Assembly (NCBI GenBank): GCA_023091665.1
Contig: JALJCQ010000022.1
Span: forward strand, 62,001-126,000
Origin: Pythium myriotylum
Taxonomy: Eukaryota; Oomycota; Peronosporomycetes; Pythiales; Pythiaceae
Reading direction: 5' to 3'
Length of the DNA: 64,000 nucleotides
The position numbers and the translations under genes are program-made. Below the pieces are notes generated by a model, which searched no databases, had not been told where the DNA came from, and saw only the letters and a list, made by a program, of their open reading frames with translations. This document shows, one piece after another, positions 1-11,048 of this stretch (position 1 is the first letter of the stretch; every line of letters begins with the position of its first letter).

Positions 1-1433
1 TCGAGTCCGCTGAAGCCGATGTGACCGAGTCGGAGGTGCCAGAGGTACGACTTGGACATGGCGCGACCTCGTCTTGTACTGGTGGCGTGGGCTGCTTCAG
101 TCGACACTGGAGACATGTTGAGCTTGAACAGACCCTTGCCGATACGAGTGCCGATGGTCCGCTTGGCGCCCTTGAGAACGACGAAGCAACCGTCCTTGTC
201 GAACGTCACGGGAGCAACGTCCTCCGTGAATCTTCCGACCGAGAACAGGTTGCGGCTGAGCTTGGGGATATGCCACACGTTGGTGAGCAAACCCTTCTTG
301 ACACCGCTTGGAGTCTTCATCGACATGAGAATGTCTCCCACGCCAACCGCTTGGACCGTGCCATCATCGGCCAGATGCACGTCGACTGGGTCAATCTTCT
401 TGTAGTTCATCATGAACTGCTTGGTTCGCGACATGTGCTGAGTCGCACCCGAGTCGACCAACCACGCCGTGGATTGACTCGACTTGCCTTGGGTCTTCCC
501 GACCGAGAACAGGTACTCGCCGGGGTCTTCATCTCGCGCAAGGTTCGCTCGCTGGAACCGTTGCCGAGGGTTGCCGTTTCCGTTGCCGTTGCCGTTGCCG
601 CCGGAGTTGCCGTTGCCGTTGCCGTTGCCGCCGGAGTTGCCGTTGCCGTTGCCGTTGTCCTTGACACGCGAGTGGCACTCCGCGGCCCAATGACCGATCT
701 TGCCGCAGTAGTTGCACGTGCCAGTCTTCTTGACTGCACGGCCCTTGGGCTTCGCGTCACTTGTCATGAACGCTTGGCCAAGCGTGGCTCCGTCGCCACC
801 TTGCTCCTTGCGCTTCATGTCTTCATGGAGCAGCCGAGACGTCACGAGTTCCCACGTGAGCGCGTCGACACGCGACTCCAACGCCGTGATGAGGAACTGG
901 TACGACTCGCTGAGACTGCCGAGAAGCGTGATCACCAAGTCGTCTTCGCTGACCGGAGCGCCGACTGCGTCGAGTTGCTCGGCCAGGGTCTTGAGCTTGT
1001 TGATGTGCGTGAGCACATCGTCACCTTCTTCCATCATGGTCGTGAAGAAACGACGACGAAGAAAGAGCTTGTTGGCAAGGCTCTTCTTCTCGAAGTGTTC
1101 TTCCAGTCTTGACCATGCATCTTGCGCACCACTCGCCGACCGAACCAGCGGGAGCTGCGAGTCTTCCATCGCGAGACAGATCATCGCGAGCGCCTTGCGA
1201 GACTTCTTCTTGAAGAGGGCTCGGTCCGCGTCGGTCTGGCACTGCTCGAGTTTGACCTCTCCACAGACAACTTCCCAGACGTCGCGTTCTTCGAGCACCA
1301 TCTGCATCTTGAACTTCCATGTGTGGAAGTTGGTTCCGTCGAACTTGTTGATGCGAGCTGGGGTGGTCGAATCCATGGCGAAGGCTGGGGAGGCGAAGTC
1401 GGTGGAGGCAGAGTCGGCTGGGCTTGGGCTCAT
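1..1433 (-). CDS. Ty1/copia Gag-protease-integrase N-terminus, cut by the window edge
   Basis: This is the 5' half of a copia polyprotein read on the minus strand. The start codon is the ATG whose complement lies at 1431-1433, five bases inside the LTR, as in the complete copy at 16900. It covers Gag, the CCHC knuckle, the DSGA protease motif and the GAG-pre-integrase region, and then leaves the window at base 1. The Gly-Asn linker after the knuckle (complement of about 567-660) is longer than in any other copy here, with two Ser-Gly-Gly interruptions instead of one. I saw no in-frame stop but did not translate every codon. The rest of the element must lie to the left. Confidence 0.85.
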   Translation of the reverse strand, partial: MSPSPADSASTDFASPAFAMDSTTPARINKFDGTNFHTWKFKMQMVLEERDVWEVVCGEVKLEQCQTDADRALFKKKSRKALAMICLAMEDSQLPLVRSASGAQDAWSRLEEHFEKKSLANKLFLRRRFFTTMMEEGDDVLTHINKLKTLAEQLDAVGAPVSEDDLVITLLGSLSESYQFLITALESRVDALTWELVTSRLLHEDMKRKEQGGDGATLGQAFMTSDAKPKGRAVKKTGTCNYCGKIGHWAAECHSRVKDNGNGNGNSGGNGNGNGNSGGNGNGNGNGNPRQRFQRANLARDEDPGEYLFSVGKTQGKSSQSTAWLVDSGATQHMSRTKQFMMNYKKIDPVDVHLADDGTVQAVGVGDILMSMKTPSGVKKGLLTNVWHIPKLSRNLFSVGRFTEDVAPVTFDKDGCFVVLKGAKRTIGTRIGKGLFKLNMSPVSTEAAHATSTRRGRAMSKSYLWHLRLGHIGFSGL

Positions 1434-1437
1434 AACC
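1426..1437 (-). promoter_or_regulatory. Copia primer-binding site (initiator tRNA anticodon arm)
   Basis: The complement reads GGTTATGAGCCC directly after the LTR CA end. It is complementary to GGGCUCAUAACC, the anticodon stem-loop of eukaryotic initiator tRNA-Met. It belongs to the truncated minus-strand copy. Confidence 0.8.
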
Positions 1438-1704
1438 TGTTGGAAGGTCGCTTGGTTGGTGGGATGCAAAATGCAAAGTGAATTGATCGGGACTTAGTTC
1501 GCTACTGCTACCTCTAAGCCGTCTGTGTGTGTCCTACGCTACCATAATCAAATGTATGTCCTACCTATCGTAAACATATGCAAACATAAACTGACTTCGT
1601 GGATACTTCAACGAAGTCGATGGGTGGCACTGGATTCAAACCAGAACCAGACGGAGAATCTTCCACATGTCGAATCTTCTGCAGGAGAATCTTCTGCAGG
1701 AGAA
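1438..1704 (-). repeat. Copia LTR, minus orientation, U3 end missing
   Basis: The sequence starts with the reversed LTR 3' end (TGTTGGAAGG) and continues to the GAAGATTCTCCTGCA minisatellite. There it stops being LTR(-) and turns into LTR(+). About 90 bp of the U3 end, including the TG terminus, are absent. The breakpoint lies in the short tandem repeats, so it is a recombination or palindrome join and not an integrase join. Confidence 0.85.
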
Positions 1705-1971
1705 CCTTCTGCAGAAGATTCGACATGTGGAAGATTCGACATGTGGAAGATTCTCCGTCTGGTTCTGGTTTGAATCCAGTGCCACCCATCGACTTCGTTG
1801 AAGTATCCACGAAGTCAGTTTATGTTTGCATATGTTTACGATAGGTAGGACATACATTTGATTATGGTAGCGTAGGACACACACAGACGGCTTAGAGGTA
1901 GCAGTAGCGAACTAAGTCCCGATCAATTCACTTTGCATTTTGCATCCCACCAACCAAGCGACCTTCCAACA
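1705..1971 (+). repeat. Copia LTR, plus orientation, U3 end missing
   Basis: This is the right arm of the LTR:LTR palindrome. It begins inside the minisatellite near 1705 and ends at the normal ...CCAACA at 1971. It carries two GATTCGACATGTGGAA units, as the 359-bp LTRs do. It is the first of eight plus-oriented LTRs in the left array. Confidence 0.85.
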
Positions 1972-2070
1972 GGCCGTGCAGTCAAGAAGACTGGCACGTG
2001 CAACTACTGCGGCAAGATCGGTCATTGGGCCGCGGAGTGCCACTCGCGTGTCAAGGACAACGGCAACGGC
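1972..2070 (+). pseudogene. Copia gag zinc-knuckle fragment
   Basis: These 99 bp match the complete copy from about 17590 and encode the CCHC knuckle [14 protein letters not shown] and the start of the Asn-Gly linker. The LTR CA end is joined directly to GGCCG of gag. The fragment breaks off inside the (GGCAAC)n linker, where foreign sequence begins. The same scrap recurs at 4960, 7948, 10936 and 13924. Confidence 0.85.
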
Positions 2071-2084
2071 AGTTCGAGATAGTA

Positions 2085-3596
2085 GTATTTGCCGGGGGTT
2101 TTGATCTTGCCAGACCACTCGCCGGCCGCGTTTGGTTGATCGAGTCTTTTGCTCGCTTTGATGTAGTCGTATTTTGTGCTCTCCCATTTCTGGCTCCATA
2201 TCTCTTTGATTTTTTTAATCACGAAGGTTTCTGAGGGCTGACAGAGATGTGTTGCGTTCGCAGGAAAGTATCGCACATCAATGTTTCTTGTCACTAAAAC
2301 CGCTTTGACCTCAGGTGATGACCCGTGGCCGCTTGCATTGTCCACGAACAATTCTTTCTGTTCGGCAGCGTGGAGTTGCAGCGGACGTCCTGAATCCACT
2401 CACCAAACTTCCGCTTGTCCATCCAACCTTGGGCTGCGAGCGATAACAAATACCCTTCACATCATCTGGCACATCCCTGATGGGATAGCTCGATTTGTCG
2501 TTTTTGAATATCATCATTGGGGTGCAAAGGCGGGCTGCGCTGCCACCGCATAGTTTGACGACCATCGTCATCCCCTCTCCTCCAGACACAACGTCCATGT
2601 ACTTGATTTCCTCATCACCACGAAAACCGAGAGTTTTACCGTTGTCCATGTCCACCATGAAGTGCGTTTCGTCCATGTTAGTAATCGTATCGTCATCGAG
2701 AACCTTTGCATCAAAATCTCTCTTCAGCTGACCAAGGTCGTACGCCACAGACCGCTCGATAAATTCAGTCTTGATGGCACTCACACTCTTTATGTTTTTT
2801 TTTCTTGGTACGATGTTGCACTTGTCACAGAAGTGTTGGACCCACCGGATATTGATCTTGTCCAAGATGAGCTTTCCGTCTTTGTCTCTCGTAGCCATGT
2901 TGAATTTTTCCGATGTTGATGACTGGATGATCCACCTCGCAGCCTGCTCCAACAACCGATGCGAGAGCTTCACACCGAGCTTGCGCAGCAAATTGAATTC
3001 ATCTTTGGGTATGGGTAGATCCACTTGACCCACTCACTAGGCTTTCTACCACAGCCGGGTGCGGCCTTTATCATCATTTGCTTGACTTGGTTCGGGTGCA
3101 GCTGCACCACACTCACGCGCTTCGTCTTCAGGAGCTTATCACGATTGTTCCACCACTGACGAGCTTTTTCTTGGTTGGCGTGTTTGGTGCAAGAGCGAAA
3201 ATACGCAGGAAACTGATCGAGTGCGATCGCTCTGAAGTTCGTCTCACCCTTTTTTTCTCTTGTTCAATCACCCAGAGCACCACTTCTCGCTTGTGTGCCA
3301 ATGGCACGACATGCTGAGCAACACGATCCCCCTTGGCACGACTACGCTTGGTCGTCACAGGGTTCGAACGTGTTGCAGGTGGCGTCATCTTGTGCTGGGG
3401 GGCTGTTTGGGTGTACCGGGCGTTCGTTTTGCTTGGCTGCCTTCGCCGCAGTGATGTTGCAGGGCTCGCACCGCACAAAGCCGCCGTATCCTCCCGTGAT
3501 TGGCGTGCCGCAAAAGACGTGGCAGCGGCGCCCGCAACGATCACAACGGTGCGACACATCGCTCGCATCATCGGCACAGGTTGGGCACGACTCCAT
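2085..3596 (-). pseudogene. Pogo-like DDE transposase remnant (unit 1)
   Basis: Read on the minus strand from the ATG at 3596. The N-terminal CxxC/HCxxC/HxFCG zinc motif (CPTC, HCDRC, HVFCG) resembles those seen at the start of oomycete pogo-like transposases. A frameshifted middle with KREVVLWVIEQE and NQEKARQWWNNRDK follows. Next comes a 240-codon open stretch with the first catalytic Asp in NMDETHF and YPIRDVPDD. After another frameshift a block contains FVDNASGHG (second Asp) and YFPANATHLCQPSE. The third acidic position appears as Glu where pogo proteins usually have Asp. At least two frameshifts make it a pseudogene. No terminal inverted repeats were found at its edges. Confidence 0.7.
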
Positions 3597-3846
3597 CTTG
3601 TGTGTTGCGGTATCGCGGCTTCAGTGAGTTTTGAGAGAGCACAGCACAGACACCAGCGTCCGGCGACAGTCTGGATACCCCAGTTCTATTTGTGGCATCG
3701 CAAGGGCATCGCAATGCCGCACTGATGCAGAGCGATCGTTCTCTCTGATCTTTCTTTGACTGTGAAACCGCTCCGCTTCAAACTATTCCCGCGGGCACTT
3801 TCCTCCGCCAGGAGGCAATCACACATAATGGTCTGAGCAAAACAGA

Positions 3847-4569
3847 TGGACGCGCAGACTAATTATCAACTCAGACTAATTGCAGTTAACGATGTACTGC
3901 CGAGATATATCGGCCCGTTCAAGGTGTTGAAGCGGAGTGGAAACTCCTACAGGGTCGACCTGCCAACACGGTTGCAGACGCACCCGACGTACTACGTCGG
4001 CTCTTCGTCATGAAGAATCCACGGACGAAGAGTCGTCGGAAACAATTCCAAGCGGAGTTGGGGTCGATATACGACTACCCGCAGTCGTGCACGAGAGCGT
4101 GCCCGTCATGGACGATTCCTCGGGCGACTCTATCGCGATGCAGGATTCTGCAAGTGGCGTGGCTAGTCCACACGGCGAAGCGCCAAGACGCTCGGCACGG
4201 CTTGCTCAAGCCCGTCGAAGTTCGACATGGTCGTCGGATGCGACAATAGTGTCGTCAGCACGACCTCGGGTTACGATTGCCAAACCCGAAGGAGCACGTC
4301 GGGTCCCCGACACTGGTGTCAAGACCAGAAGGAAAGCGCTGCGACCGGTGCGCGCTCCTTTGCCTGTGATCGACAGGAATGGCGAACGCCATTATCACGT
4401 CGAGTCTCTCGACAGTGTGCGTGTGCACAATGGCGTCCGCCAGCTCTTGGTCAAGTGGCTTGGATATCCAAGCAACCAGAGCTCCTGGGTGGATGAGAGT
4501 ATTCTCAGGCAAGATTGCTCTGATCTTGTTCGCGCATGCGAACATGATCATCCTAGATGGTTCCAGTAG
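3847..4569 (+). pseudogene. Gypsy integrase C-terminus with chromodomain (unit 1)
   Basis: The sequence begins with LPRYIGPFKVLKR and LQTHPTYYVG, the post-core segment of Ty3/gypsy integrases. A one-base shift near 4000 moves into the frame containing a Ser/Glu-rich linker and a chromodomain (YHVESLD ... LLVKWLGYP ... SSWVDES), ending with a stop at 4567-4569. Chromodomains at this place direct integration of chromoviruses to chromatin. The core integrase domain is missing. The same gypsy sequence appears to resume at 26249 beyond the copia insertion. Confidence 0.75.
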
Positions 4570-4600
4570 GTGGGACCGACCACCTCCATCAAGATGAGAA

Positions 4601-4959
4601 TGTTGAAGATGATGCGCCTCGAACCCAGCGTCATCATTCCAGTTGAAGCTCGGCAGTTGAAGCTCGGCTGTAGAAGATTCTCCTGCAGAAGATTCTCCGT
4701 GGAAGATTCGACATGTGGAAGATTCGACATGTGGAAGATTCTCCGTCTGGTTCTGGTTTGAATCCAGTGCCACCCATCGACTTCGTTGAAGTATCCACGA
4801 AGTCAGTTTATGTTTGCATATGTTTACGATAGGTAGGACATACATTTGATTATGGTAGCGTAGGACACACACAGACGGCTTAGAGGTAGCAGTAGCGAAC
4901 TAAGTCCCGATCAATTCACTTTGCATTTTGCATCCCACCAACCAAGCGACCTTCCAACA
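4601..4959 (+). repeat. Copia LTR, 359-bp variant
   Basis: TGTTGAAGATG...CCTTCCAACA. It has the two-copy GATTCGACATGTGGAA minisatellite. It is shared as the 3' boundary of composite unit 1 and the 5' boundary of unit 2. Confidence 0.95.
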
Positions 4960-5072
4960 GGCCGTGCAGTCAAGAAGACTGGCACGTGCAACTACTGCGG
5001 CAAGATCGGTCATTGGGCCGCGGAGTGCCACTCGCGTGTCAAGGACAACGGCAACGGCAGTTCGAGATAGTA

Positions 5073-6584
5073 GTATTTGCCGGGGGTTTTGATCTTGCCA
5101 GACCACTCGCCGGCCGCGTTTGGTTGATCGAGTCTTTTGCTCGCTTTGATGTAGTCGTATTTTGTGCTCTCCCATTTCTGGCTCCATATCTCTTTGATTT
5201 TTTTAATCACGAAGGTTTCTGAGGGCTGACAGAGATGTGTTGCGTTCGCAGGAAAGTATCGCACATCAATGTTTCTTGTCACTAAAACCGCTTTGACCTC
5301 AGGTGATGACCCGTGGCCGCTTGCATTGTCCACGAACAATTCTTTCTGTTCGGCAGCGTGGAGTTGCAGCGGACGTCCTGAATCCACTCACCAAACTTCC
5401 GCTTGTCCATCCAACCTTGGGCTGCGAGCGATAACAAATACCCTTCACATCATCTGGCACATCCCTGATGGGATAGCTCGATTTGTCGTTTTTGAATATC
5501 ATCATTGGGGTGCAAAGGCGGGCTGCGCTGCCACCGCATAGTTTGACGACCATCGTCATCCCCTCTCCTCCAGACACAACGTCCATGTACTTGATTTCCT
5601 CATCACCACGAAAACCGAGAGTTTTACCGTTGTCCATGTCCACCATGAAGTGCGTTTCGTCCATGTTAGTAATCGTATCGTCATCGAGAACCTTTGCATC
5701 AAAATCTCTCTTCAGCTGACCAAGGTCGTACGCCACAGACCGCTCGATGAATTCAGTCTTGATGGCACTCACACTCTTTATGTTTTTTTTTCTTGGTACG
5801 ATGTTGCACTTGTCACAGAAGTGTTGGACCCACCGGATATTGATCTTGTCCAAGATGAGCTTTCCGTCTTTGTCTCTCGTAGCCATGTTGAATTTTTCCG
5901 ATGTTGATGACTGGATGATCCACCTCGCAGCCTGCTCCAACAACCGATGCGAGAGCTTCACACCGAGCTTGCGCAGCAAATTGAATTCATCTTTGGGTAT
6001 GGGTAGATCCACTTGACCCACTCACTAGGCTTTCTACCACAGCCGGGTGCGGCCTTTATCATCATTTGCTTGACTTGGTTCGGGTGCAGCTGCACCACAC
6101 TCACGCGCTTCGTCTTCAGGAGCTTATCACGATTGTTCCACCACTGACGAGCTTTTTCTTGGTTGGCGTGTTTGGTGCAAGAGCGAAAATACGCAGGAAA
6201 CTGATCGAGTGCGATCGCTCTGAAGTTCGTCTCACCCTTTTTTTCTCTTGTTCAATCACCCAGAGCACCACTTCTCGCTTGTGTGCCAATGGCACGACAT
6301 GCTGAGCAACACGATCCCCCTTGGCACGACTACGCTTGGTCGTCACAGGGTTCGAACGTGTTGCAGGTGGCGTCATCTTGTGCTGGGGGGCTGTTTGGGT
6401 GTACCGGGCGTTCGTTTTGCTTGGCTGCCTTCGCCGCAGTGATGTTGCAGGGCTCGCACCGCACAAAGCCGCCGTATCCTCCCGTGATTGGCGTGCCGCA
6501 AAAGACGTGGCAGCGGCGCCCGCAACGATCACAACGGTGCGACACATCGCTCGCATCATCGGCACAGGTTGGGCACGACTCCAT
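5073..6584 (-). pseudogene. Pogo-like DDE transposase remnant (unit 2)
   Basis: It carries the same frameshifts as the unit 1 copy, so the damage predates the tandem amplification. Unlike unit 1 it has G at the position equivalent to 2761. Confidence 0.7.
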
Positions 6585-6834
6585 CTTGTGTGTTGCGGTA
6601 TCGCGGCTTCAGTGAGTTTTGAGAGAGCACAGCACAGACACCAGCGTCCGGTGACAGTCTGGATACCCCAGTTCTATTTGTGGCATCGCAAGGGCATCGC
6701 AATGCCGCACTGATGCAGAGCGATCGTTCTCTCTGATCTTTCTTTGACTGTGAAACCGCTCCGCTTCAAACTATTCCCGCGGGCACTTTCCTCCGCCAGG
6801 AGGCAATCACACATAATGGTCTGAGCAAAACAGA

Positions 6835-7557
6835 TGGACGCGCAGACTAATTATCAACTCAGACTAATTGCAGTTAACGATGTACTGCCGAGATATATCG
6901 GCCCGTTCAAGGTGTTGAAGCGGAGTGGAAACTCCTACAGGGTCGACCTGCCAACACGGTTGCAGACGCACCCGACGTACTACGTCGGCTCTTCGTCATG
7001 AAGAATCCACGGACGAAGAGTCGTCGGAAACAATTCCAAGCGGAGTTGGGGTCGATATACGACTACCCGCAGTCGTGCACGAGAGCGTGCCCGTCATGGA
7101 CGATTCCTCGGGCGACTCTATCGCGATGCAGGATTCTGCAAGTGGCGTGGCTAGTCCACACGGCGAAGCGCCAAGACGCTCGGCACGGCTTGCTCAAGCC
7201 CGTCGAAGTTCGACATGGTCGTCGGATGCGACAATAGTGTCGTCAGCACGACCTCGGGTTACGATTGCCAAACCCGAAGGAGCACGTCGGGTCCCCGACA
7301 CTGGTGTCAAGACCAGAAGGAAAGCGCTGCGACCGGTGCGCGCTCCTTTGCCTGTGATCGACAGGAATGGCGAACGCCATTATCACGTCGAGTCTCTCGA
7401 CAGTGTGCGTGTGCACAATGGCGTCCGCCAGCTCTTGGTCAAGTGGCTTGGATATCCAAGCAACCAGAGCTCCTGGGTGGATGAGAGTATTCTCAGGCAA
7501 GATTGCTCTGATCTTGTTCGCGCATGCGAACATGATCATCCTAGATGGTTCCAGTAG
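6835..7557 (+). pseudogene. Gypsy integrase C-terminus with chromodomain (unit 2)
   Basis: The chromodomain coding stretch is identical to that of unit 1, with the same single-base frameshift before the Ser/Glu-rich linker. Confidence 0.75.
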
Positions 7558-7588
7558 GTGGGACCGACCACCTCCATCAAGATGAGAA

Positions 7589-7947
7589 TGTTGAAGATGA
7601 TGCGCCTCGAACCCAGCGTCATCATTCCAGTTGAAGCTCGGCAGTTGAAGCTCGGCTGTAGAAGATTCTCCTGCAGAAGATTCTCCGTGGAAGATTCGAC
7701 ATGTGGAAGATTCGACATGTGGAAGATTCTCCGTCTGGTTCTGGTTTGAATCCAGTGCCACCCATCGACTTCGTTGAAGTATCCACGAAGTCAGTTTATG
7801 TTTGCATATGTTTACGATAGGTAGGACATACATTTGATTATGGTAGCGTAGGACACACACAGACGGCTTAGAGGTAGCAGTAGCGAACTAAGTCCCGATC
7901 AATTCACTTTGCATTTTGCATCCCACCAACCAAGCGACCTTCCAACA
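7589..7947 (+). repeat. Copia LTR, 359-bp variant
   Basis: Shared LTR between composite units 2 and 3. Both TG and CA ends are intact. Confidence 0.95.
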
Positions 7948-8060
7948 GGCCGTGCAGTCAAGAAGACTGGCACGTGCAACTACTGCGGCAAGATCGGTCA
8001 TTGGGCCGCGGAGTGCCACTCGCGTGTCAAGGACAACGGCAACGGCAGTTCGAGATAGTA

Positions 8061-9572
8061 GTATTTGCCGGGGGTTTTGATCTTGCCAGACCACTCGCCG
8101 GCCGCGTTTGGTTGATCGAGTCTTTTGCTCGCTTTGATGTAGTCGTATTTTGTGCTCTCCCATTTCTGGCTCCATATCTCTTTGATTTTTTTAATCACGA
8201 AGGTTTCTGAGGGCTGACAGAGATGTGTTGCGTTCGCAGGAAAGTATCGCACATCAATGTTTCTTGTCACTAAAACCGCTTTGACCTCAGGTGATGACCC
8301 GTGGCCGCTTGCATTGTCCACGAACAATTCTTTCTGTTCGGCAGCGTGGAGTTGCAGCGGACGTCCTGAATCCACTCACCAAACTTCCGCTTGTCCATCC
8401 AACCTTGGGCTGCGAGCGATAACAAATACCCTTCACATCATCTGGCACATCCCTGATGGGATAGCTCGATTTGTCGTTTTTGAATATCATCATTGGGGTG
8501 CAAAGGCGGGCTGCGCTGCCACCGCATAGTTTGACGACCATCGTCATCCCCTCTCCTCCAGACACAACGTCCATGTACTTGATTTCCTCATCACCACGAA
8601 AACCGAGAGTTTTACCGTTGTCCATGTCCACCATGAAGTGCGTTTCGTCCATGTTAGTAATCGTATCGTCATCGAGAACCTTTGCATCAAAATCTCTCTT
8701 CAGCTGACCAAGGTCGTACGCCACAGACCGCTCGATGAATTCAGTCTTGATGGCACTCACACTCTTTATGTTTTTTTTTCTTGGTACGATGTTGCACTTG
8801 TCACAGAAGTGTTGGACCCACCGGATATTGATCTTGTCCAAGATGAGCTTTCCGTCTTTGTCTCTCGTAGCCATGTTGAATTTTTCCGATGTTGATGACT
8901 GGATGATCCACCTCGCAGCCTGCTCCAACAACCGATGCGAGAGCTTCACACCGAGCTTGCGCAGCAAATTGAATTCATCTTTGGGTATGGGTAGATCCAC
9001 TTGACCCACTCACTAGGCTTTCTACCACAGCCGGGTGCGGCCTTTATCATCATTTGCTTGACTTGGTTCGGGTGTAGCTGCACCACACTCACGCGCTTCG
9101 TCTTCAGGAGCTTATCACGATTGTTCCACCACTGACGAGCTTTTTCTTGGTTGGCGTGTTTGGTGCAAGAGCGAAAATACGCAGGAAACTGATCGAGTGC
9201 GATCGCTCTGAAGTTCGTCTCACCCTTTTTTTCTCTTGTTCAATCACCCAGAGCACCACTTCTCGCTTGTGTGCCAATGGCACGACATGCTGAGCAACAC
9301 GATCCCCCTTGGCACGACTACGCTTGGTCGTCACAGGGTTCGAACGTGTTGCAGGTGGCGTCATCTTGTGCTGGGGGGCTGTTTGGGTGTACCGGGCGTT
9401 CGTTTTGCTTGGCTGCCTTCGCCGCAGTGATGTTGCAGGGCTCGCACCGCACAAAGCCGCCGTATCCTCCCGTGATTGGCGTGCCGCAAAAGACGTGGCA
9501 GCGGCGCCCGCAACGATCACAACGGTGCGACACATCGCTCGCATCATCGGCACAGGTTGGGCACGACTCCAT
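8061..9572 (-). pseudogene. Pogo-like DDE transposase remnant (unit 3)
   Basis: Same broken reading frames as the other units. The 9075 substitution falls in the N-terminal half of this remnant. Confidence 0.7.
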
Positions 9573-9822
9573 CTTGTGTGTTGCGGTATCGCGGCTTCAG
9601 TGAGTTTTGAGAGAGCACAGCACAGACACCAGCGTCCGGCGACAGTCTGGATACCCCAGTTCTATTTGTGGCATCGCAAGGGCATCGCAATGCCGCACTG
9701 ATGCAGAGCGATCGTTCTCTCTGATCTTTCTTTGACTGTGAAACCGCTCCGCTTCAAACTATTCCCGCGGGCACTTTCCTCCGCCAGGAGGCAATCACAC
9801 ATAATGGTCTGAGCAAAACAGA

Positions 9823-10545
9823 TGGACGCGCAGACTAATTATCAACTCAGACTAATTGCAGTTAACGATGTACTGCCGAGATATATCGGCCCGTTCAAGG
9901 TGTTGAAGCGGAGTGGAAACTCCTACAGGGTCGACCTGCCAACACGGTTGCAGACGCACCCGACGTACTACGTCGGCTCTTCGTCATGAAGAATCCACGG
10001 ACGAAGAGTCGTCGGAAACAATTCCAAGCGGAGTTGGGGTCGATATACGACTACCCGCAGTCGTGCACGAGAGCGTGCCCGTCATGGACGATTCCTCGGG
10101 CGACTCTATCGCGATGCAGGATTCTGCAAGTGGCGTGGCTAGTCCACACGGCGAAGCGCCAAGACGCTCGGCACGGCTTGCTCAAGCCCGTCGAAGTTCG
10201 ACATGGTCGTCGGATGCGACAATAGTGTCGTCAGCACGACCTCGGGTTACGATTGCCAAACCCGAAGGAGCACGTCGGGTCCCCGACACTGGTGTCAAGA
10301 CCAGAAGGAAAGCGCTGCGACCGGTGCGCGCTCCTTTGCCTGTGATCGACAGGAATGGCGAACGCCATTATCACGTCGAGTCTCTCGACAGTGTGCGTGT
10401 GCACAATGGCGTCCGCCAGCTCTTGGTCAAGTGGCTTGGATATCCAAGCAACCAGAGCTCCTGGGTGGATGAGAGTATTCTCAGGCAAGATTGCTCTGAT
10501 CTTGTTCGCGCATGCGAACATGATCATCCTAGATGGTTCCAGTAG
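9823..10545 (+). pseudogene. Gypsy integrase C-terminus with chromodomain (unit 3)
   Basis: No difference from unit 1 was noticed. Confidence 0.75.
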
Positions 10546-10576
10546 GTGGGACCGACCACCTCCATCAAGATGAGAA

Positions 10577-10935
10577 TGTTGAAGATGATGCGCCTCGAAC
10601 CCAGCGTCATCATTCCAGTTGAAGCTCGGCAGTTGAAGCTCGGCTGTAGAAGATTCTCCTGCAGAAGATTCTCCGTGGAAGATTCGACATGTGGAAGATT
10701 CGACATGTGGAAGATTCTCCGTCTGGTTCTGGTTTGAATCCAGTGCCACCCATCGACTTCGTTGAAGTATCCACGAAGTCAGTTTATGTTTGCATATGTT
10801 TACGATAGGTAGGACATACATTTGATTATGGTAGCGTAGGACACACACAGACGGCTTAGAGGTAGCAGTAGCGAACTAAGTCCCGATCAATTCACTTTGC
10901 ATTTTGCATCCCACCAACCAAGCGACCTTCCAACA
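10577..10935 (+). repeat. Copia LTR, 359-bp variant
   Basis: Shared LTR between composite units 3 and 4. Confidence 0.95.
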
Positions 10936-11048
10936 GGCCGTGCAGTCAAGAAGACTGGCACGTGCAACTACTGCGGCAAGATCGGTCATTGGGCCGCGGA
11001 GTGCCACTCGCGTGTCAAGGACAACGGCAACGGCAGTTCGAGATAGTA

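Larger units (their letters stand above)
1972..4600 (+). mobile_element. Composite nested-TE segment, tandem unit 1 of 5
   Basis: With the following LTR this makes a 2,988-bp direct repeat present five times. In order it holds 99 bp of copia gag, an antisense pogo-like transposase remnant, about 250 bp without a recognised gene (3597-3846), and the C-terminal end of a gypsy integrase with chromodomain. It lacks both the copia primer-binding site and the polypurine tract, so it cannot have been copied by reverse transcription in this form. The last five bases before the LTR are GAGAA, the target duplication seen again at 26249. Unit 1 has a private A at 2761 where the others have G. Confidence 0.85.
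4960..7588 (+). mobile_element. Composite nested-TE segment, tandem unit 2 of 5
   Basis: Same structure as the segment at 1972. Its private change is T at 6652 (C in the other four), which shows it is a separate copy and not an exact duplicate. Confidence 0.85.
7948..10576 (+). mobile_element. Composite nested-TE segment, tandem unit 3 of 5
   Basis: Private change: T at 9075 (C in the other units). Otherwise it looks identical by eye to units 2 and 4. Confidence 0.85.

Noticed and set aside
1972..4600. Composite unit as a new retrotransposon that captured a transposase and a chromodomain
   Set aside because: The GAGAA duplication and the resumption of gypsy sequence at 26249 make it simpler to read as a duplicated nested-TE locus bounded by copia LTRs. 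It also lacks primer site and polypurine tract.
4661..4740. Short regularly spaced repeats in the LTR, considered as a CRISPR-like array
   Set aside because: Units are 14-16 bp, imperfect and contiguous, without unique spacers. This is an LTR minisatellite, and the host is eukaryotic.
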